Assembly (NCBI RefSeq): GCF_007341385.1
Contig: NZ_VJYD01000020.1
Location: forward strand, 1 to 64,000
DNA from: Flavobacterium daemonense
GTDB lineage: Bacteria; Bacteroidota; Bacteroidia; Flavobacteriales; Flavobacteriaceae
Direction: 5' to 3'
Length of the DNA: 64,000 nt
Shown in pieces: positions 1 to 8,209 of this stretch. The position numbers and the translations under genes were made by a program. Position 1 is the first letter of the stretch; the number at the start of each line of letters is the position of its first letter. Under the pieces are notes generated by a model, which worked only from the letters and a program-made list of their open reading frames with translations, had not been told where the DNA came from and did not search any database.

Positions 1-45
1 ACTTTTGCTTCCTTTCTCAATCATAAATCTACTCAAAATTTCAAA

Positions 46-156
46 AAACAAATCTAAAGGAGGAACGAGGAATCTCCGCAAGAAACTCCGTATAAAAATT
101 CGCCAATCTTTGTCGAGCTACTTGCGAAGATTTCTCCTTCGTCGAAATGACAAAAT
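46..156. repeat. Interspersed intergenic repeat with imperfect inverted arms
   Basis: No convincing gene lies in the first 162 bases. The segment has a left arm at 68-82 and a right arm at 121-135 that are reverse complements at about 13 of 15 positions. It can be read as an open frame, but the translation is basic and low in complexity and looks like a read-through of a repeat. Elements of this look are common between flavobacterial genes; family membership is inference. Confidence 0.5.
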
Positions 157-162
157 AGACGA

Positions 163-987
163 TTACAAACCTAATTTATTAAACAAACTAACACATTCCA
201 CCGCTTCCTTCACATCATGAACACGCAGAATCTTTGCGCCTTTTGTCAGCGCAATCGTATTTAAAAACGTTGTTCCGTTTAAGGCCTCTTGTGGCGTAAT
301 ATTAAGCGTTTTATAAATCATTGATTTTCTAGAAATACCAGCTAAAACAGGTAATTCCAATAAATTAAAAAGTTCCATTTTTTGCATGACTTCATAATTT
401 TGATCCGTTGTTTTGGCGAAACCAAAACCTGGATCAAGAATCAAATCATTAATTCCCAGACTTCTTGCCTTTTTTACTTTTTCTGAAAAATAAAAAAGCA
501 TTTCTTTTACAATGTCATCATATTGCGTCAAACTCTGCATCGTCTGCGGATTGCCACGCATGTGCATCATGATGTATGGAACGTTATATTTCGCAATAAC
601 CTCAAACATTTTTTCGTCCAGTTCTCCCGCCGCAATATCATTTATAATCGCCGCGCCACTTTCGATGCTTGCTTTCGCAACTTCGGCTCTAAAAGTGTCG
701 ATTGACAATAATGTTTTAGGAAAATGCTTTAAAATCAATTCTATTGCGGGAACAATTCGGTCGATTTCTTCTTGTTCGCTGACAAATTCGGCGCTTGGTT
801 TGCTTGAATATGCCCCAATATCAATAAATGTTGCTCCTTCAGAAAGCATTTTATCGACTTGAGAAATAATCTCTTCTTCGTTTTTGTATTTCCCTCCATC
901 AAAGAAAGAATTTGGCGTAACATTCAAAATTCCCATTACTTTCGGAATCGATAAATCTATAAGTTCGCCTTTGCAGTTAATCGTCAT
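163..987 (-). CDS. folP: Dihydropteroate synthase
   Basis: Cytoplasmic enzyme of folate synthesis that joins 6-hydroxymethyl-dihydropterin diphosphate to p-aminobenzoate, giving dihydropteroate; it is the sulfonamide target. The 274-residue protein has the usual length and motif order: GILNVTPNSFFDGG at 19-32, DIGAYSSKP at 56-64, SIDTFR near 95, IND at 115-117, DPGFGFAK at 185-192, GISRKS at 217-222 and RVHDV at 255-259. The ATG at 987 is followed at once by the conserved N-terminal strand. It is transcribed away from the DUF1599 gene at 1208, across an intergenic inverted repeat. Complete and normal. Confidence 0.96.
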   Translation of the reverse strand: MTINCKGELIDLSIPKVMGILNVTPNSFFDGGKYKNEEEIISQVDKMLSEGATFIDIGAYSSKPSAEFVSEQEEIDRIVPAIELILKHFPKTLLSIDTFRAEVAKASIESGAAIINDIAAGELDEKMFEVIAKYNVPYIMMHMRGNPQTMQSLTQYDDIVKEMLFYFSEKVKKARSLGINDLILDPGFGFAKTTDQNYEVMQKMELFNLLELPVLAGISRKSMIYKTLNITPQEALNGTTFLNTIALTKGAKILRVHDVKEAVECVSLFNKLGL

Positions 988-997
988 TGTTTATTTT

Positions 998-1075
998 GTT
1001 TCAGGTTTCAAGTTTCAAGTTGACATAGATTGCACAAGTTCCAGAACTTGCAACTTGAAACCTGAAACTTGAAAC
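998..1075. repeat. Inverted repeat of GTTTCAAGTT-type units
   Basis: Left arm 998-1022 and right arm 1051-1075 are built from the units GTTTCAGG and TTTCAAGTT and their complements, so the segment can form a long hairpin between the divergent folP and DUF1599 genes. Further single units (TTTCAAGT, CTTGAAAC) continue to about 1160. No gene is present. This is likely an interspersed repeat rather than an operator, because it is far larger than a protein-binding site. Confidence 0.6.
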
Positions 1076-1170
1076 ATTTTTCAGTTTCAAGTCATAACCG
1101 TTAACACTTTGTTTAGAAAAAACTTGAAACAAAGAGAACATGAAACTTGAAACTCTTAAAAAATTATCCT

Positions 1171-1178
1171 TATTTTTG
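1171..1178 (+). promoter_or_regulatory. TAnnTTTG promoter box for the DUF1599 gene
   Basis: TATTTTTG fits the Bacteroidota -7 consensus TAnnTTTG and lies 29 bases before the ATG at 1208. No clear -33 TTTG box was found, so the call rests on the -7 match and position only. Confidence 0.4.
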
Positions 1179-1207
1179 AAAAAATTTAAGCAAATATACA
1201 GCAATAA

Positions 1208-1747
1208 ATGAAGAATACTTCCCTTGAATTTGATAATGTAATTACGGTTTGCCGTACTTTATTTATCAATAAAATGAAAGATTACGGCAGCGCATGGAGA
1301 ATTTTAAGACTTCCGTCATTGACTGACCAAATTTTCATAAAAGCACAACGAATCAGAAGTTTACAGGAAAATGATGTCCGTAAAGTTGATGAAGATGAAA
1401 AAGGAGAATTTATAGGAATCATCAATTATTCAATCATGGCTTTAATTCAGTTAGAATTGGGCGTTGTTGATCAGCCGGATTTGGACGTTGAAAAAGCAAC
1501 CGAATTATATGATGCAAAAGTGAAGCTTACCAAAGATTTAATGGAAGCCAAAAATCACGATTACGGTGAAGCGTGGCGTGATATGCGTGTTAGTTCATTA
1601 ACCGATTTGATTCTGCAAAAACTTCTTCGCGTAAAGCAAATCGAAGACAATAAAGGCGCAACTTTAGTTTCTGAAGGAATCGACGCAAATTATCAGGATA
1701 TGATTAATTATGCTGTTTTTGCTCTAATTCTCAATCCAATTAAATAA
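1208..1747 (+). CDS. DUF1599 domain protein with an internal duplication
   Basis: A 179-residue soluble protein made of two similar halves. The first has KDYGSAWRILRLPSLTD at 24-40 and the second HDYGEAWRDMRVSSLTD at 117-133, each followed by a helical segment with conserved Lys/Arg. This duplicated pattern is typical of DUF1599 proteins, found next to folP in many flavobacteria. The function is not established. The small all-helical, acidic fold recalls MazG-like or phage-type nucleotide-binding proteins, but that is speculation. Neighbours are divergent folP and, downstream, the DoxX/MauE membrane gene. No signal peptide or membrane segment is seen. Confidence 0.85.
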   Translation: MKNTSLEFDNVITVCRTLFINKMKDYGSAWRILRLPSLTDQIFIKAQRIRSLQENDVRKVDEDEKGEFIGIINYSIMALIQLELGVVDQPDLDVEKATELYDAKVKLTKDLMEAKNHDYGEAWRDMRVSSLTDLILQKLLRVKQIEDNKGATLVSEGIDANYQDMINYAVFALILNPIK

Positions 1748-1751
1748 TAGT

Positions 1752-1812
1752 TAGCCACTAATTTCACAAATTTTCACAAATTAATTCGTGGAGATTCGTG
1801 AAATTCGGGCCA
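1752..1812. repeat. Imperfect palindrome, GCCACnAATT family
   Basis: The left arm (CACTAATTTCACAAATT) and right arm (AATTCGTGGAGATTCGTG) form an imperfect hairpin in the gap between the DUF1599 and DoxX genes. It belongs to the same loose family as the palindromes at 5925, 20715, 56818, 59101 and 60427. Confidence 0.5.
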
Positions 1813-1835
1813 ATGACAATCCCAAATAAATTACC

Positions 1836-2957
1836 ATGAAAAACATCATTACCCAATTCTCCCGATTATTTGTCGGTGTTTTATTTATCATTTCTGGATT
1901 AATCAAACTAAATGATCCTGTTGGTTTCTCTTATAAATTAGCCGAATATTTTAGCGAGCCGGTTTTCAATATGCCTTTTTTAGAGCCTCTTGCTTTAGGG
2001 TTAGCAATATTTTTAGTGATTCTAGAAGTAGTTTTGGGTGTCATGTTGTTGCTTGGCTATAAATCAAAATTGACCATTTGGGCGCTACTTTTATTAATTG
2101 TTTTCTTCACATTCCTTACCTTCTACTCTGCTTATTTTGATGTAGTAAAAGATTGTGGCTGTTTTGGTGATGCTTTACACTTAACACCTTGGCAGTCATT
2201 TACAAAAGATGTTGTTTTGCTTTTCTTTATTGTGATCTTATTCACCAATAAAAAATTAGTAAGGCCTTTATTTTCAAAAATGATTACCAATATACTGGCT
2301 CTAATCAGCATTATTTTATGCGTTTTTATGGCTGTTTGGGTTTTAAACCACAATCCAATTAAAGATTTCCGTCCGTATAAAGTGGGGACAAACATAGAGA
2401 AAGGGATGGAAATTCCAGAAGGCGCTCCAAAATCAGTTGTTGAAATGATTTTCATTTATAAAGTAAATGGAATTGATAAAGAATTTACTGAAAAAGATTT
2501 AATGAAAATTCCTGAAGGCGCTACTTTTGTTGACAGAAAAGACAAAGTGATTACTGAAGGTTATACACCTCCAATTCATGATTTTACCATGACGAAAGAT
2601 GATTCTGATTACAAAGCAGAATTATTGCAAGAACCAAAATTATTAGTTTTTGTAACCTATGATCTGGCTTTATCTAATCCTGACGGAATGAAAAAATTAG
2701 CCAAAGTAAGCGCAGACGCAAAAGCAAAAGGTTACAAAGTAATTGGCATGACCGCTTCTGGAGCCGATGAAATTGCAAAAGCTAAAAAACAATATAATTT
2801 AGATATTGATTTTTATTTCTGTGATGCAACAGCTTTAAAAACAATTGAAAGAGCAAATCCAAGCATTGTCGTACTTCACAAAGGAACAATTGTTCAAAAA
2901 GTACATTATAATGATGTTGATGATTTGAAATTATCAGATGTTGCTTACGGGATTTAA
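1836..2957 (+). CDS. DoxX/MauE-like membrane protein with thioredoxin-fold-like C-terminus
   Basis: A 373-residue inner-membrane protein. Residues 1-170 contain four to five hydrophobic segments and the motif CGCFGD at 107-112, which is characteristic of MauE-type members of the DoxX clan and places a cysteine pair near the membrane. Residues 190-373 are hydrophilic and, from about 255, look like a thioredoxin-type fold without a CxxC. The MauE family helps form disulfides in periplasmic proteins. A redox or thiol-exchange role here is inference; the homologous flavobacterial proteins are uncharacterised. Followed by a strong terminator at 2984, so probably the end of its transcript. Confidence 0.8.
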   Translation: MKNIITQFSRLFVGVLFIISGLIKLNDPVGFSYKLAEYFSEPVFNMPFLEPLALGLAIFLVILEVVLGVMLLLGYKSKLTIWALLLLIVFFTFLTFYSAYFDVVKDCGCFGDALHLTPWQSFTKDVVLLFFIVILFTNKKLVRPLFSKMITNILALISIILCVFMAVWVLNHNPIKDFRPYKVGTNIEKGMEIPEGAPKSVVEMIFIYKVNGIDKEFTEKDLMKIPEGATFVDRKDKVITEGYTPPIHDFTMTKDDSDYKAELLQEPKLLVFVTYDLALSNPDGMKKLAKVSADAKAKGYKVIGMTASGADEIAKAKKQYNLDIDFYFCDATALKTIERANPSIVVLHKGTIVQKVHYNDVDDLKLSDVAYGI

Positions 2958-2983
2958 AAAAATAAAAACTTAAAATAGTTATG

Positions 2984-3023
2984 AACGCCGATATTCTTCT
3001 TCAAGAAATATCGGCGTTTTTTT
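2984..3023 (+). terminator. Rho-independent terminator after the DoxX-like gene
   Basis: Stem arms ACGCCGATATT and AATATCGGCGT enclose a short loop and are followed by a run of eight or more T. It lies 27 bases after the stop at 2957. Confidence 0.85.
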
Positions 3024-3060
3024 TATAAGAAAATTTTTAAATTCCACAATTGTTTTTACC

Positions 3061-3068
3061 TATATTTG
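3061..3068 (+). promoter_or_regulatory. TAnnTTTG box upstream of the hydrolase gene
   Basis: TATATTTG matches the Bacteroidota -7 consensus and sits 31 bases before the ATG at 3100, directly after the preceding terminator. The -33 element is not clear. Confidence 0.45.
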
Positions 3069-3099
3069 GTTTGAAAATTATCCAAAACAAACCATATTT

Positions 3100-3759
3100 A
3101 TGAAACAATTACCAAAGTTTTTTTCGCCTTATTTGCTACTTCTATTTTTCAGCGTTCTTGTTTCAGCTCAAGACAATAAAGACCAACGCTATATCTTTTT
3201 TCTCCACAATGCATATATTGAACAAAATCCGTTAAATGTTCCCCATCCTGAATATGGAAAAGCAGAATATAACGAAATTTTAGCTTCATTTAAAAAAGAC
3301 AACTTTATTGTTTTCAGTGAAATAAGAAAGAAAAATACAAATGCCGCTGAATATGCGCAAAAGATTGTAAAGCAAATTAAAAAACTTATTAAAGACGGAG
3401 TTTCTCCAAATAAAATTACCGTTATCGGAACCTCAAAAGGTGGTTATATTGCACAATATACTTCTACTTATTTAGCAAATCCAGATGTGAATTTTGTCTT
3501 TATTGGATGTTTTAGAGATGTTGATATTGAACAGGCTCCAGAAATCAACTTCTGTGGAAACATATTAACTATTTATGAAAAATCAGATGTCTACGGTGTT
3601 TCGGCAATCAAAAGAAAAGAAACTTCGAAACTTAAAATAAATCATTTTAAAGAAATCGAACTCAATACGGGGCTTAAACATGGCTTTTTATACAAAGCTT
3701 TGGATTTATGGATTATTCCTTGCAAGAAATGGGCAAATGGAAATTATGATTTAAACTAA
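3100..3759 (+). CDS. Secreted alpha/beta-hydrolase-like protein
   Basis: A 219-residue protein with a clear signal peptide (hydrophobic 11-22, then SAQ). GTSKGGYIAQ places a candidate nucleophile Ser112 in a nucleophile-elbow context, and a late histidine is available in GLKHGFLYKA near the C-terminus. The substrate is unknown; an esterase or peptidase-like role in the periplasm is inference. It stands alone between a terminator upstream and a separate promoter for the next gene. The fold call rests on the elbow motif only, so it is moderate. Confidence 0.6.
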   Translation: MKQLPKFFSPYLLLLFFSVLVSAQDNKDQRYIFFLHNAYIEQNPLNVPHPEYGKAEYNEILASFKKDNFIVFSEIRKKNTNAAEYAQKIVKQIKKLIKDGVSPNKITVIGTSKGGYIAQYTSTYLANPDVNFVFIGCFRDVDIEQAPEINFCGNILTIYEKSDVYGVSAIKRKETSKLKINHFKEIELNTGLKHGFLYKALDLWIIPCKKWANGNYDLN

Positions 3760-3802
3760 AATTCATAATCAAAACTTAATATTTAAATCAGAATATAATT
3801 CT

Positions 3803-3810
3803 TACATTTG
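3803..3810 (+). promoter_or_regulatory. TAnnTTTG box upstream of the lipoprotein gene
   Basis: TACATTTG matches the -7 consensus and lies 25 bases before the ATG at 3836. Confidence 0.45.
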
Positions 3811-3835
3811 AAAAAAGCCTAACCAATTTTTTACT

Positions 3836-4291
3836 ATGAAAATTATAACAAAGTTTATTTTTATTTTCTTGGCCGTTATTTCTTATGGATGCAGCAATGA
3901 TTCTATTTCTTGTTTTACACCCCCAGAAGGCTTCTCTTTTGAACTTGTAGATAAAACAACGGGAGAAAATTTATTTACCAACGGAACTTACAAAAGCAGT
4001 GACATTACAGTAAAAGACTTAGATGATTCTGGGAAAAATATCGAATTCAATTTTTTTTCTGAGAACAACTATAATATAATTAGAATTGAAAGTATTGGGT
4101 GGAAAACCGAAACCATAAATTATTCCGTAAATATTGCTGGAAAAAGTATTTTTGAATTTCATGTACAAGCAAATAGAATTAGTGGTAAATGTTCACATAC
4201 AGAATACAAAGATTTTCAAATAAAAAATGCAACCTTTCAATTAGATCAAACTCGAGGAGTTTATAAAATTTTAGTTGACACGAAGATTTAA
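3836..4291 (+). CDS. Hypothetical lipoprotein
   Basis: A 151-residue protein with a lipoprotein signal: hydrophobic 7-17, then YGCSNDS, so Cys19 would be acylated. The mature part is beta-rich with no motif I recognise, and resembles many small flavobacterial lipoproteins that begin CSND. Serine/asparagine after the cysteine does not settle inner versus outer membrane retention. Single gene with its own promoter box and a terminator just downstream. Confidence 0.6.
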   Translation: MKIITKFIFIFLAVISYGCSNDSISCFTPPEGFSFELVDKTTGENLFTNGTYKSSDITVKDLDDSGKNIEFNFFSENNYNIIRIESIGWKTETINYSVNIAGKSIFEFHVQANRISGKCSHTEYKDFQIKNATFQLDQTRGVYKILVDTKI

Positions 4292-4299
4292 AATATATT

Positions 4300-4332
4300 A
4301 AAAAAGGAACTTAATTTTAGGTTCCTTTTTTG
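4300..4332 (+). terminator. Rho-independent terminator
   Basis: AAAAAGGAAC and GTTCCTTTTT form a stem around an 11-base loop, ending in a T run. It follows the lipoprotein stop at 4291. The remaining 200 bases up to the promoter at 4540 are AT-rich and hold nothing I can identify. Confidence 0.85.
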
Positions 4333-4539
4333 TTCAAAAAAAGCAAAACATTGACGTTTTTTTTCTTCAAAAACAGTTTCAAAAAATAAAAATCCAATTC
4401 TTTTTTCATCTTTAAAAAAACAATTTCAAATAATCTCTACTTTTTTGTACCAACTATTACGATTTCATTCTGTTTTTTCTAACCAAAATTTCACGTATTG
4501 TTACAAATCAAACGACTCTTCAAATTTTGTTAATCTCCA

Positions 4540-4569
4540 TTTGGCATTCAATTTGTTTGTTTAACTTTG
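4540..4569 (+). promoter_or_regulatory. Full Bacteroidota-type promoter (TTTG-N18-TAnnTTTG)
   Basis: TTTG at 4540-4543 and TAACTTTG at 4562-4569, spaced by 18 bases, match the -33/-7 consensus for the housekeeping sigma factor of this phylum. The ATG of the thioredoxin-like gene lies 37 bases downstream and tpiA would be in the same transcript. Confidence 0.65.
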
Positions 4570-4606
4570 TGAATTCAGTACTTAATAAAAATAATTTAAA
4601 TATAAT

Positions 4607-5107
4607 ATGAAACAATTAGCCCTAGTCGTTATTGCGTTTATTACATTTTCATGTTCTCAGGCACAGAAAAAAGAATTTTCAAAAGAAGCTTTATCTGAAA
4701 AATTATTAGCGACAAATGATAGTCAGGTAGCATTTAAAAGCATTCTGAAAAAATACAAAGGAAAAACTTTAGTTATCGAAGTTTGGGCGTCATGGTGCGG
4801 CGACTGCGTAAAAGCAATGCCAAAAGTAAAAGAGCTTCAAGCAAATAATCCTGATGTTTCGTATTTGTTCATTTCTGCAGATAAAACAGCTGACAAATGG
4901 AAAGCCGGAATTGAAAAACATGAATTAAAAGGCGATCATTACATGATGAACGACGGAATGAAAGGCTTATTCGGAAAAGCAATCGACTTAGATTGGATTC
5001 CACGTTACATTATAGTTGATAAAAAAGGAAATATAGTGCTTTACCGTGCTATTGAAACTGATTTTGATAAAATCAATGAAGCTTTAAAAGGCTTAAAACA
5101 AGCATAA
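4607..5107 (+). CDS. Thioredoxin-family lipoprotein (TlpA/ResA-like)
   Basis: A 166-residue envelope protein with a lipoprotein signal (hydrophobic 4-14, FITFSC with Cys16) and a thioredoxin fold. The active site is WCGDC at 63-67, the cis-Pro loop is IPRYI, and the IIVDKKGNIV strand follows. Such proteins reduce or exchange disulfides in the periplasm. The CGDC dipeptide is less common than CPPC or CGPC. It is 50 bases upstream of tpiA and may share its promoter at 4540. The exact client is unknown. Confidence 0.85.
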   Translation: MKQLALVVIAFITFSCSQAQKKEFSKEALSEKLLATNDSQVAFKSILKKYKGKTLVIEVWASWCGDCVKAMPKVKELQANNPDVSYLFISADKTADKWKAGIEKHELKGDHYMMNDGMKGLFGKAIDLDWIPRYIIVDKKGNIVLYRAIETDFDKINEALKGLKQA

Positions 5108-5157
5108 AAAATTGCCACTAAAAACAAAAAATTAAAAGAATAATAAAAACTACCAAA

Positions 5158-5910
5158 ATGAGAAAAAAGATTGTTGCAGGAAACTGGAAAATGCATAAAA
5201 ACGCAGCTCAAACTGAAGAATTATTAAGCGAATTAATCACTAAAATACCAGCACAAACTACTGCACAAGTTATTGTAGCGCCAACGTTTGTAAACTTACA
5301 AGCTGCTGCCACAAAATTAAAAAATACAACTATTGGAGTTTCTGCTCAAAATGTTCACCAAGCTGAAGGTGGTGCTTTTACAGGAGAAATTTCTGCAGAT
5401 ATGTTGACTAGTATTGGCGTTAATACAGTAATTCTTGGGCACTCTGAGCGTAGAGCTATTTTCCATGAAACAGATGCATTAATCGCTAACAAAGTTGATA
5501 CTGCTTTGAAACATGATATGACAGTAATTTTCTGTTTTGGAGAAGAATTAAAAGATCGTCAATCTGGAAATCATTTCAACATTGTTGAAAACCAATTACG
5601 TGACGGATTGTTCCAAATTTCAAAAGAATCTTGGTCAAATGTTGTTTTAGCATATGAGCCAGTTTGGGCTATTGGAACGGGAGAAACTGCTTCGCCAGAA
5701 CAAGCTCAAGAAATGCACGAATTTATCAGAGAAGTTATCCGCAAAGCTTTTGGAGCTGAAATTGCTGATGAAGTTTCTATTTTATACGGTGGTTCTGTTA
5801 AACCAGAAAACGCTAAAGAAATTTTCTCTAAACCAGACGTAGATGGTGGTTTAATTGGAGGCGCTGCTTTAAAAGCTGACGATTTCTTAGCAATTGTAAC
5901 AGCTATCTAA
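5158..5910 (+). CDS. tpiA: Triose-phosphate isomerase
   Basis: Cytoplasmic glycolytic enzyme that interconverts dihydroxyacetone phosphate and glyceraldehyde 3-phosphate. The 250-residue length is normal. Catalytic residues are all visible: Lys11 in GNWKM, His95 in LGHSERR, and Glu167 in AYEPVWAIGTG, plus the phosphate-binding YGGSVKPEN and GGLIGGAAL near the C-terminus. It follows the thioredoxin-like gene closely and ends before a 21-bp palindrome and a terminator. Confidence 0.98.
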   Translation: MRKKIVAGNWKMHKNAAQTEELLSELITKIPAQTTAQVIVAPTFVNLQAAATKLKNTTIGVSAQNVHQAEGGAFTGEISADMLTSIGVNTVILGHSERRAIFHETDALIANKVDTALKHDMTVIFCFGEELKDRQSGNHFNIVENQLRDGLFQISKESWSNVVLAYEPVWAIGTGETASPEQAQEMHEFIREVIRKAFGAEIADEVSILYGGSVKPENAKEIFSKPDVDGGLIGGAALKADDFLAIVTAI

Positions 5911-5924
5911 AAAACATTTTTTTC

Positions 5925-6005
5925 TAGCCACAGATTAAAAGGATTAATTGGATTTTTTAAAGTAGTCCAAAAAAAATCTTTGGAAATCCTTTTAATCTGT
6001 GGCTA
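5925..6005. repeat. Perfect 21-bp-arm palindrome, GCCACAGATT family
   Basis: Arms 5925-5945 and 5985-6005 are exact reverse complements (core GCCACAGATTAAAAGGATT) separated by 39 bases. The same core words occur at 56818-56965 and 59101-59165, so this is an interspersed repeat. It sits between tpiA and its terminator and could stabilise the 3' end of the message. Confidence 0.75.
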
Positions 6006-6014
6006 AAAACATAG

Positions 6015-6041
6015 AGCGATGCTAAATGCATCGCTTTTTTT
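6015..6041 (+). terminator. Rho-independent terminator after tpiA
   Basis: AGCGATGC / GCATCGCT stem with a 5-base loop and a following T run, in the tpiA-prmA gap. Confidence 0.85.
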
Positions 6042-6109
6042 ATATTTTAAATTATTCTTAAATTATCAATGTTCTCATAGATTTATAAGCAATTTCTACT
6101 TTGTATTCT

Positions 6110-6117
6110 TACCTTTG
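6110..6117 (+). promoter_or_regulatory. TAnnTTTG promoter box for prmA
   Basis: TACCTTTG matches the -7 consensus and is 16 bases before the ATG at 6134. Because it overlaps the upstream in-frame ATG at 6101, it supports the 6134 start. Confidence 0.6.
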
Positions 6118-6133
6118 CAAAAAAAAATTATTT

Positions 6134-6967
6134 ATGTCAAATATATATTTAGGATATCATTTTACAATTGAGCCGAAAGAATTGGGATCAGAAATTTTAG
6201 TGGCTGAATTGGGCGAAAAAGCGTTTGAAAGTTTTACAGAAACTGAAAGCGGGATTTCTGCTTTTGTGAAAAAGGATTTATGGGTTGAGAATATCCTAGA
6301 TGATATTTATATTTTACAATCGGAAGAATTTAAAATTGAATATACCATTGAAGAAATCGATCAGGTAAACTGGAACGAAGAATGGGAAAAGAATTTTGAA
6401 CCAATTGACGTTGACGGAAAATGTCATGTTCGCGCTCCTTTTCACCCAAAAACAGATGCCGAATTTGATATTGTAATAGAACCAAAAATGAGTTTTGGAA
6501 CCGGACATCATGAAACTACACATATGATGATTCAGCATCTATTAGAAATGGATGTCAAAGGTTTGAAAACGCTTGATATGGGTTGTGGAACTGCGATTCT
6601 GGCTATTTTAGCCGAAATGAAAGGTGCTGAGCCAATTGATGCAATTGATATTGATAACTGGTGTTATTTGAATTCTATCGAAAATGCCGAACGCAATAAC
6701 TGCAAGCATATTTCTGTTTACGAAGGCGATGCTGCTTTATTAGCCGGAAAAAAATACGACCTGATTATTGCTAACATCAACAGAAATATTCTATTGAACG
6801 ACATGCAGGCTTATGTTGACAGTTTGAATCCAAAAGGAATTATTTTATTCAGCGGTTTTTATGAAGAAGATATTCCGTTTATCGATGCTTCTTGCGTTGA
6901 AAAAGGATTGACTTATGTTAAAAAATTCCAGCGAAACAATTGGGTTTCATTAAAATACGTAAATTAG
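6134..6967 (+). CDS. prmA: Ribosomal protein L11 methyltransferase
   Basis: Cytoplasmic S-adenosylmethionine-dependent enzyme that trimethylates ribosomal protein L11. From the ATG at 6134 it is 277 residues; an upstream in-frame ATG at 6101 lies in the promoter box and would add 11 atypical residues. Motifs: MSFGTGHHETT at 119-129, the SAM-binding DMGCGTAIL at 148-156, the acidic DIDNW near 172 and NIN at 214-216. The N-terminal 80 residues form the L11-recognition domain. It precedes clpS by 34 bases, a pairing common in Flavobacteriia. Confidence 0.95.
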   Translation: MSNIYLGYHFTIEPKELGSEILVAELGEKAFESFTETESGISAFVKKDLWVENILDDIYILQSEEFKIEYTIEEIDQVNWNEEWEKNFEPIDVDGKCHVRAPFHPKTDAEFDIVIEPKMSFGTGHHETTHMMIQHLLEMDVKGLKTLDMGCGTAILAILAEMKGAEPIDAIDIDNWCYLNSIENAERNNCKHISVYEGDAALLAGKKYDLIIANINRNILLNDMQAYVDSLNPKGIILFSGFYEEDIPFIDASCVEKGLTYVKKFQRNNWVSLKYVN

Positions 6968-7001
6968 TTATAAGTAATTACAAGTACAAAAACTAGACAA
7001 G

Positions 7002-7277
7002 ATGAGTACTAAAGAAAAAGTAAGAGAAAGAGTTCGCGAAAAGGAAGCAACCGTTTTCAATAACGAAATCATAGTTTATAACGACGATGTAAACACTTTT
7101 GATCACGTAATTGATACTTTAATGCGTGTTTGCAGCCACACGGCAGAACAAGCAGAACAATGTTCGTTAATTGTACATTACAACGGAAAATGCACCGTAA
7201 AAACTGGTCCGCTTGACAAGTTAAAACCGCAATGCACACAACTTTTAGAAGCCGGATTAAGCGCAGAAATTGTTTAA
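7002..7277 (+). CDS. clpS: ClpS adaptor for the ClpAP/ClpCP protease
   Basis: A 91-residue adaptor that delivers N-degron substrates to a Clp ATPase. The core reads YNDDVNTFDHVIDTLMRVC, with the N-end-binding Asn-Asp/His residues, followed by AEQCSLIVHYNGKCTVKTG; this matches ClpS over nearly its whole length. The first 20 residues are charged and flexible as in other ClpS proteins. It is in the same direction as prmA and is followed by a strong terminator. Confidence 0.95.
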   Translation: MSTKEKVRERVREKEATVFNNEIIVYNDDVNTFDHVIDTLMRVCSHTAEQAEQCSLIVHYNGKCTVKTGPLDKLKPQCTQLLEAGLSAEIV

Positions 7278-7290
7278 TTGCAAATAATTT

Positions 7291-7341
7291 AAAAAGCATT
7301 CTATTTTATTTTATATTTGAATAAAATAGAATGCTTTTTTT
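7291..7341 (+). terminator. Long-stem terminator after clpS
   Basis: AAAAAGCATTCTATTTTAT (7291-7309) and its exact complement (7321-7339) form a 19-bp stem with an 11-base loop, ending in T7. The ATG at 7331, which opens the following long frame, lies inside this stem and is therefore doubtful as a start. Confidence 0.9.
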
Positions 7342-8125
7342 ATGGAAGAATACGGGAAAATACTCATTTATTGCCATGCCGGTTTTTTTAACTTTAATCG
7401 TGATAGAAAAGTTATATGGCATTTATATAAAAAACGATACCGCGCCCTTAATAGACAGCGTATCGAGTATCAGCTCTGGAATCACGAATTCTGTTAAAGA
7501 TGTTTTGGGGCTTAGTGTTACTTTTCTTTCCTATGAATGGCTGGTTTCAAAAATTGCGCTGCAGCATTTAGAACCAAGTGTCCTCTCCTATATCATCGCT
7601 TTTTTTGTGATTGATTTTTATGGTTATTGGAGCCATCGTTTGGCACATCAAATCAATTTTCTTTGGAACAAACATGCCATTCATCACAGCAGTGAAGAAT
7701 TTAACTTGGCGTGTGCACTTCGTCAGCCAATTGCAAGTTTGGTCAATCTGTTTACCTTTTTGCTTATTCCTGCTGCATTGCTTGGCGTTCCTGCATCTAT
7801 AATTGCTATTACGCTTCCACTCCACTTATTTTTACAGTTTTGGTATCATACCAAACACATCAAAAAAATGGGATTTCTGGAGCATATTATCGTAACGCCT
7901 TCGCATCATCGCGTGCATCATGCTATCAATCCAGAATATTTAGATAAAAATCATTCTCAGATTTTCATTTTTTGGGATAAGCTTTTCGGAACTTTTCAGG
8001 CTGAAATGGATGATGTTCCGCCTGTTTTTGGCATTACAAGACCAGCAAATACTTGGAATCCTGTAAAAATCAATTTTCAGCATTTGACATTATTAATTAG
8101 GTATGTATATATTAGTTTACAGTGA
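7331..8125 (+). pseudogene. Sterol desaturase/fatty acid hydroxylase family, 5' part, split by a transposon
   Basis: The part before the insertion encodes a di-iron membrane oxygenase of the sterol desaturase family. The histidine boxes are all here: HRLAH 102-106, HAIHH 115-119, HTKH 173-176 and HHRVHH 192-197, with flanking membrane segments. Native sequence ends at 8099; the last codons to the stop at 8125 come from the transposon. Joining 8099 to 11907 gives a 1296-base frame (431 residues). The start is unclear: the ATG at 7331 lies in the clpS terminator. The ATG at 7342 gives a plausible N-terminus (MEEYGKIL) but needs loss of one base near 7366. The in-frame ATG at 7376 is another option. 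Confidence 0.85.
8092..8099. repeat. Left 8-bp target-site duplication (attaatta)
   Basis: Identical to 11899-11906. Eight bases is the duplication length expected for the IS1595 family. Confidence 0.92.
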
Positions 8126-8209
8126 ATTTCTACGGCTTTCGAAGAAATGTTAAATTTAATTGTTTTTTATTATATTTAGAGATGTAATTTAATCTAATAA
8201 AATTCATTT

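Noticed and set aside
5..220. Possible small gene at the window start
   Set aside because: The frame runs through an inverted-repeat element and into folP on the other strand; the translation is Lys/Arg/Leu/Ser rich without a plausible start region.
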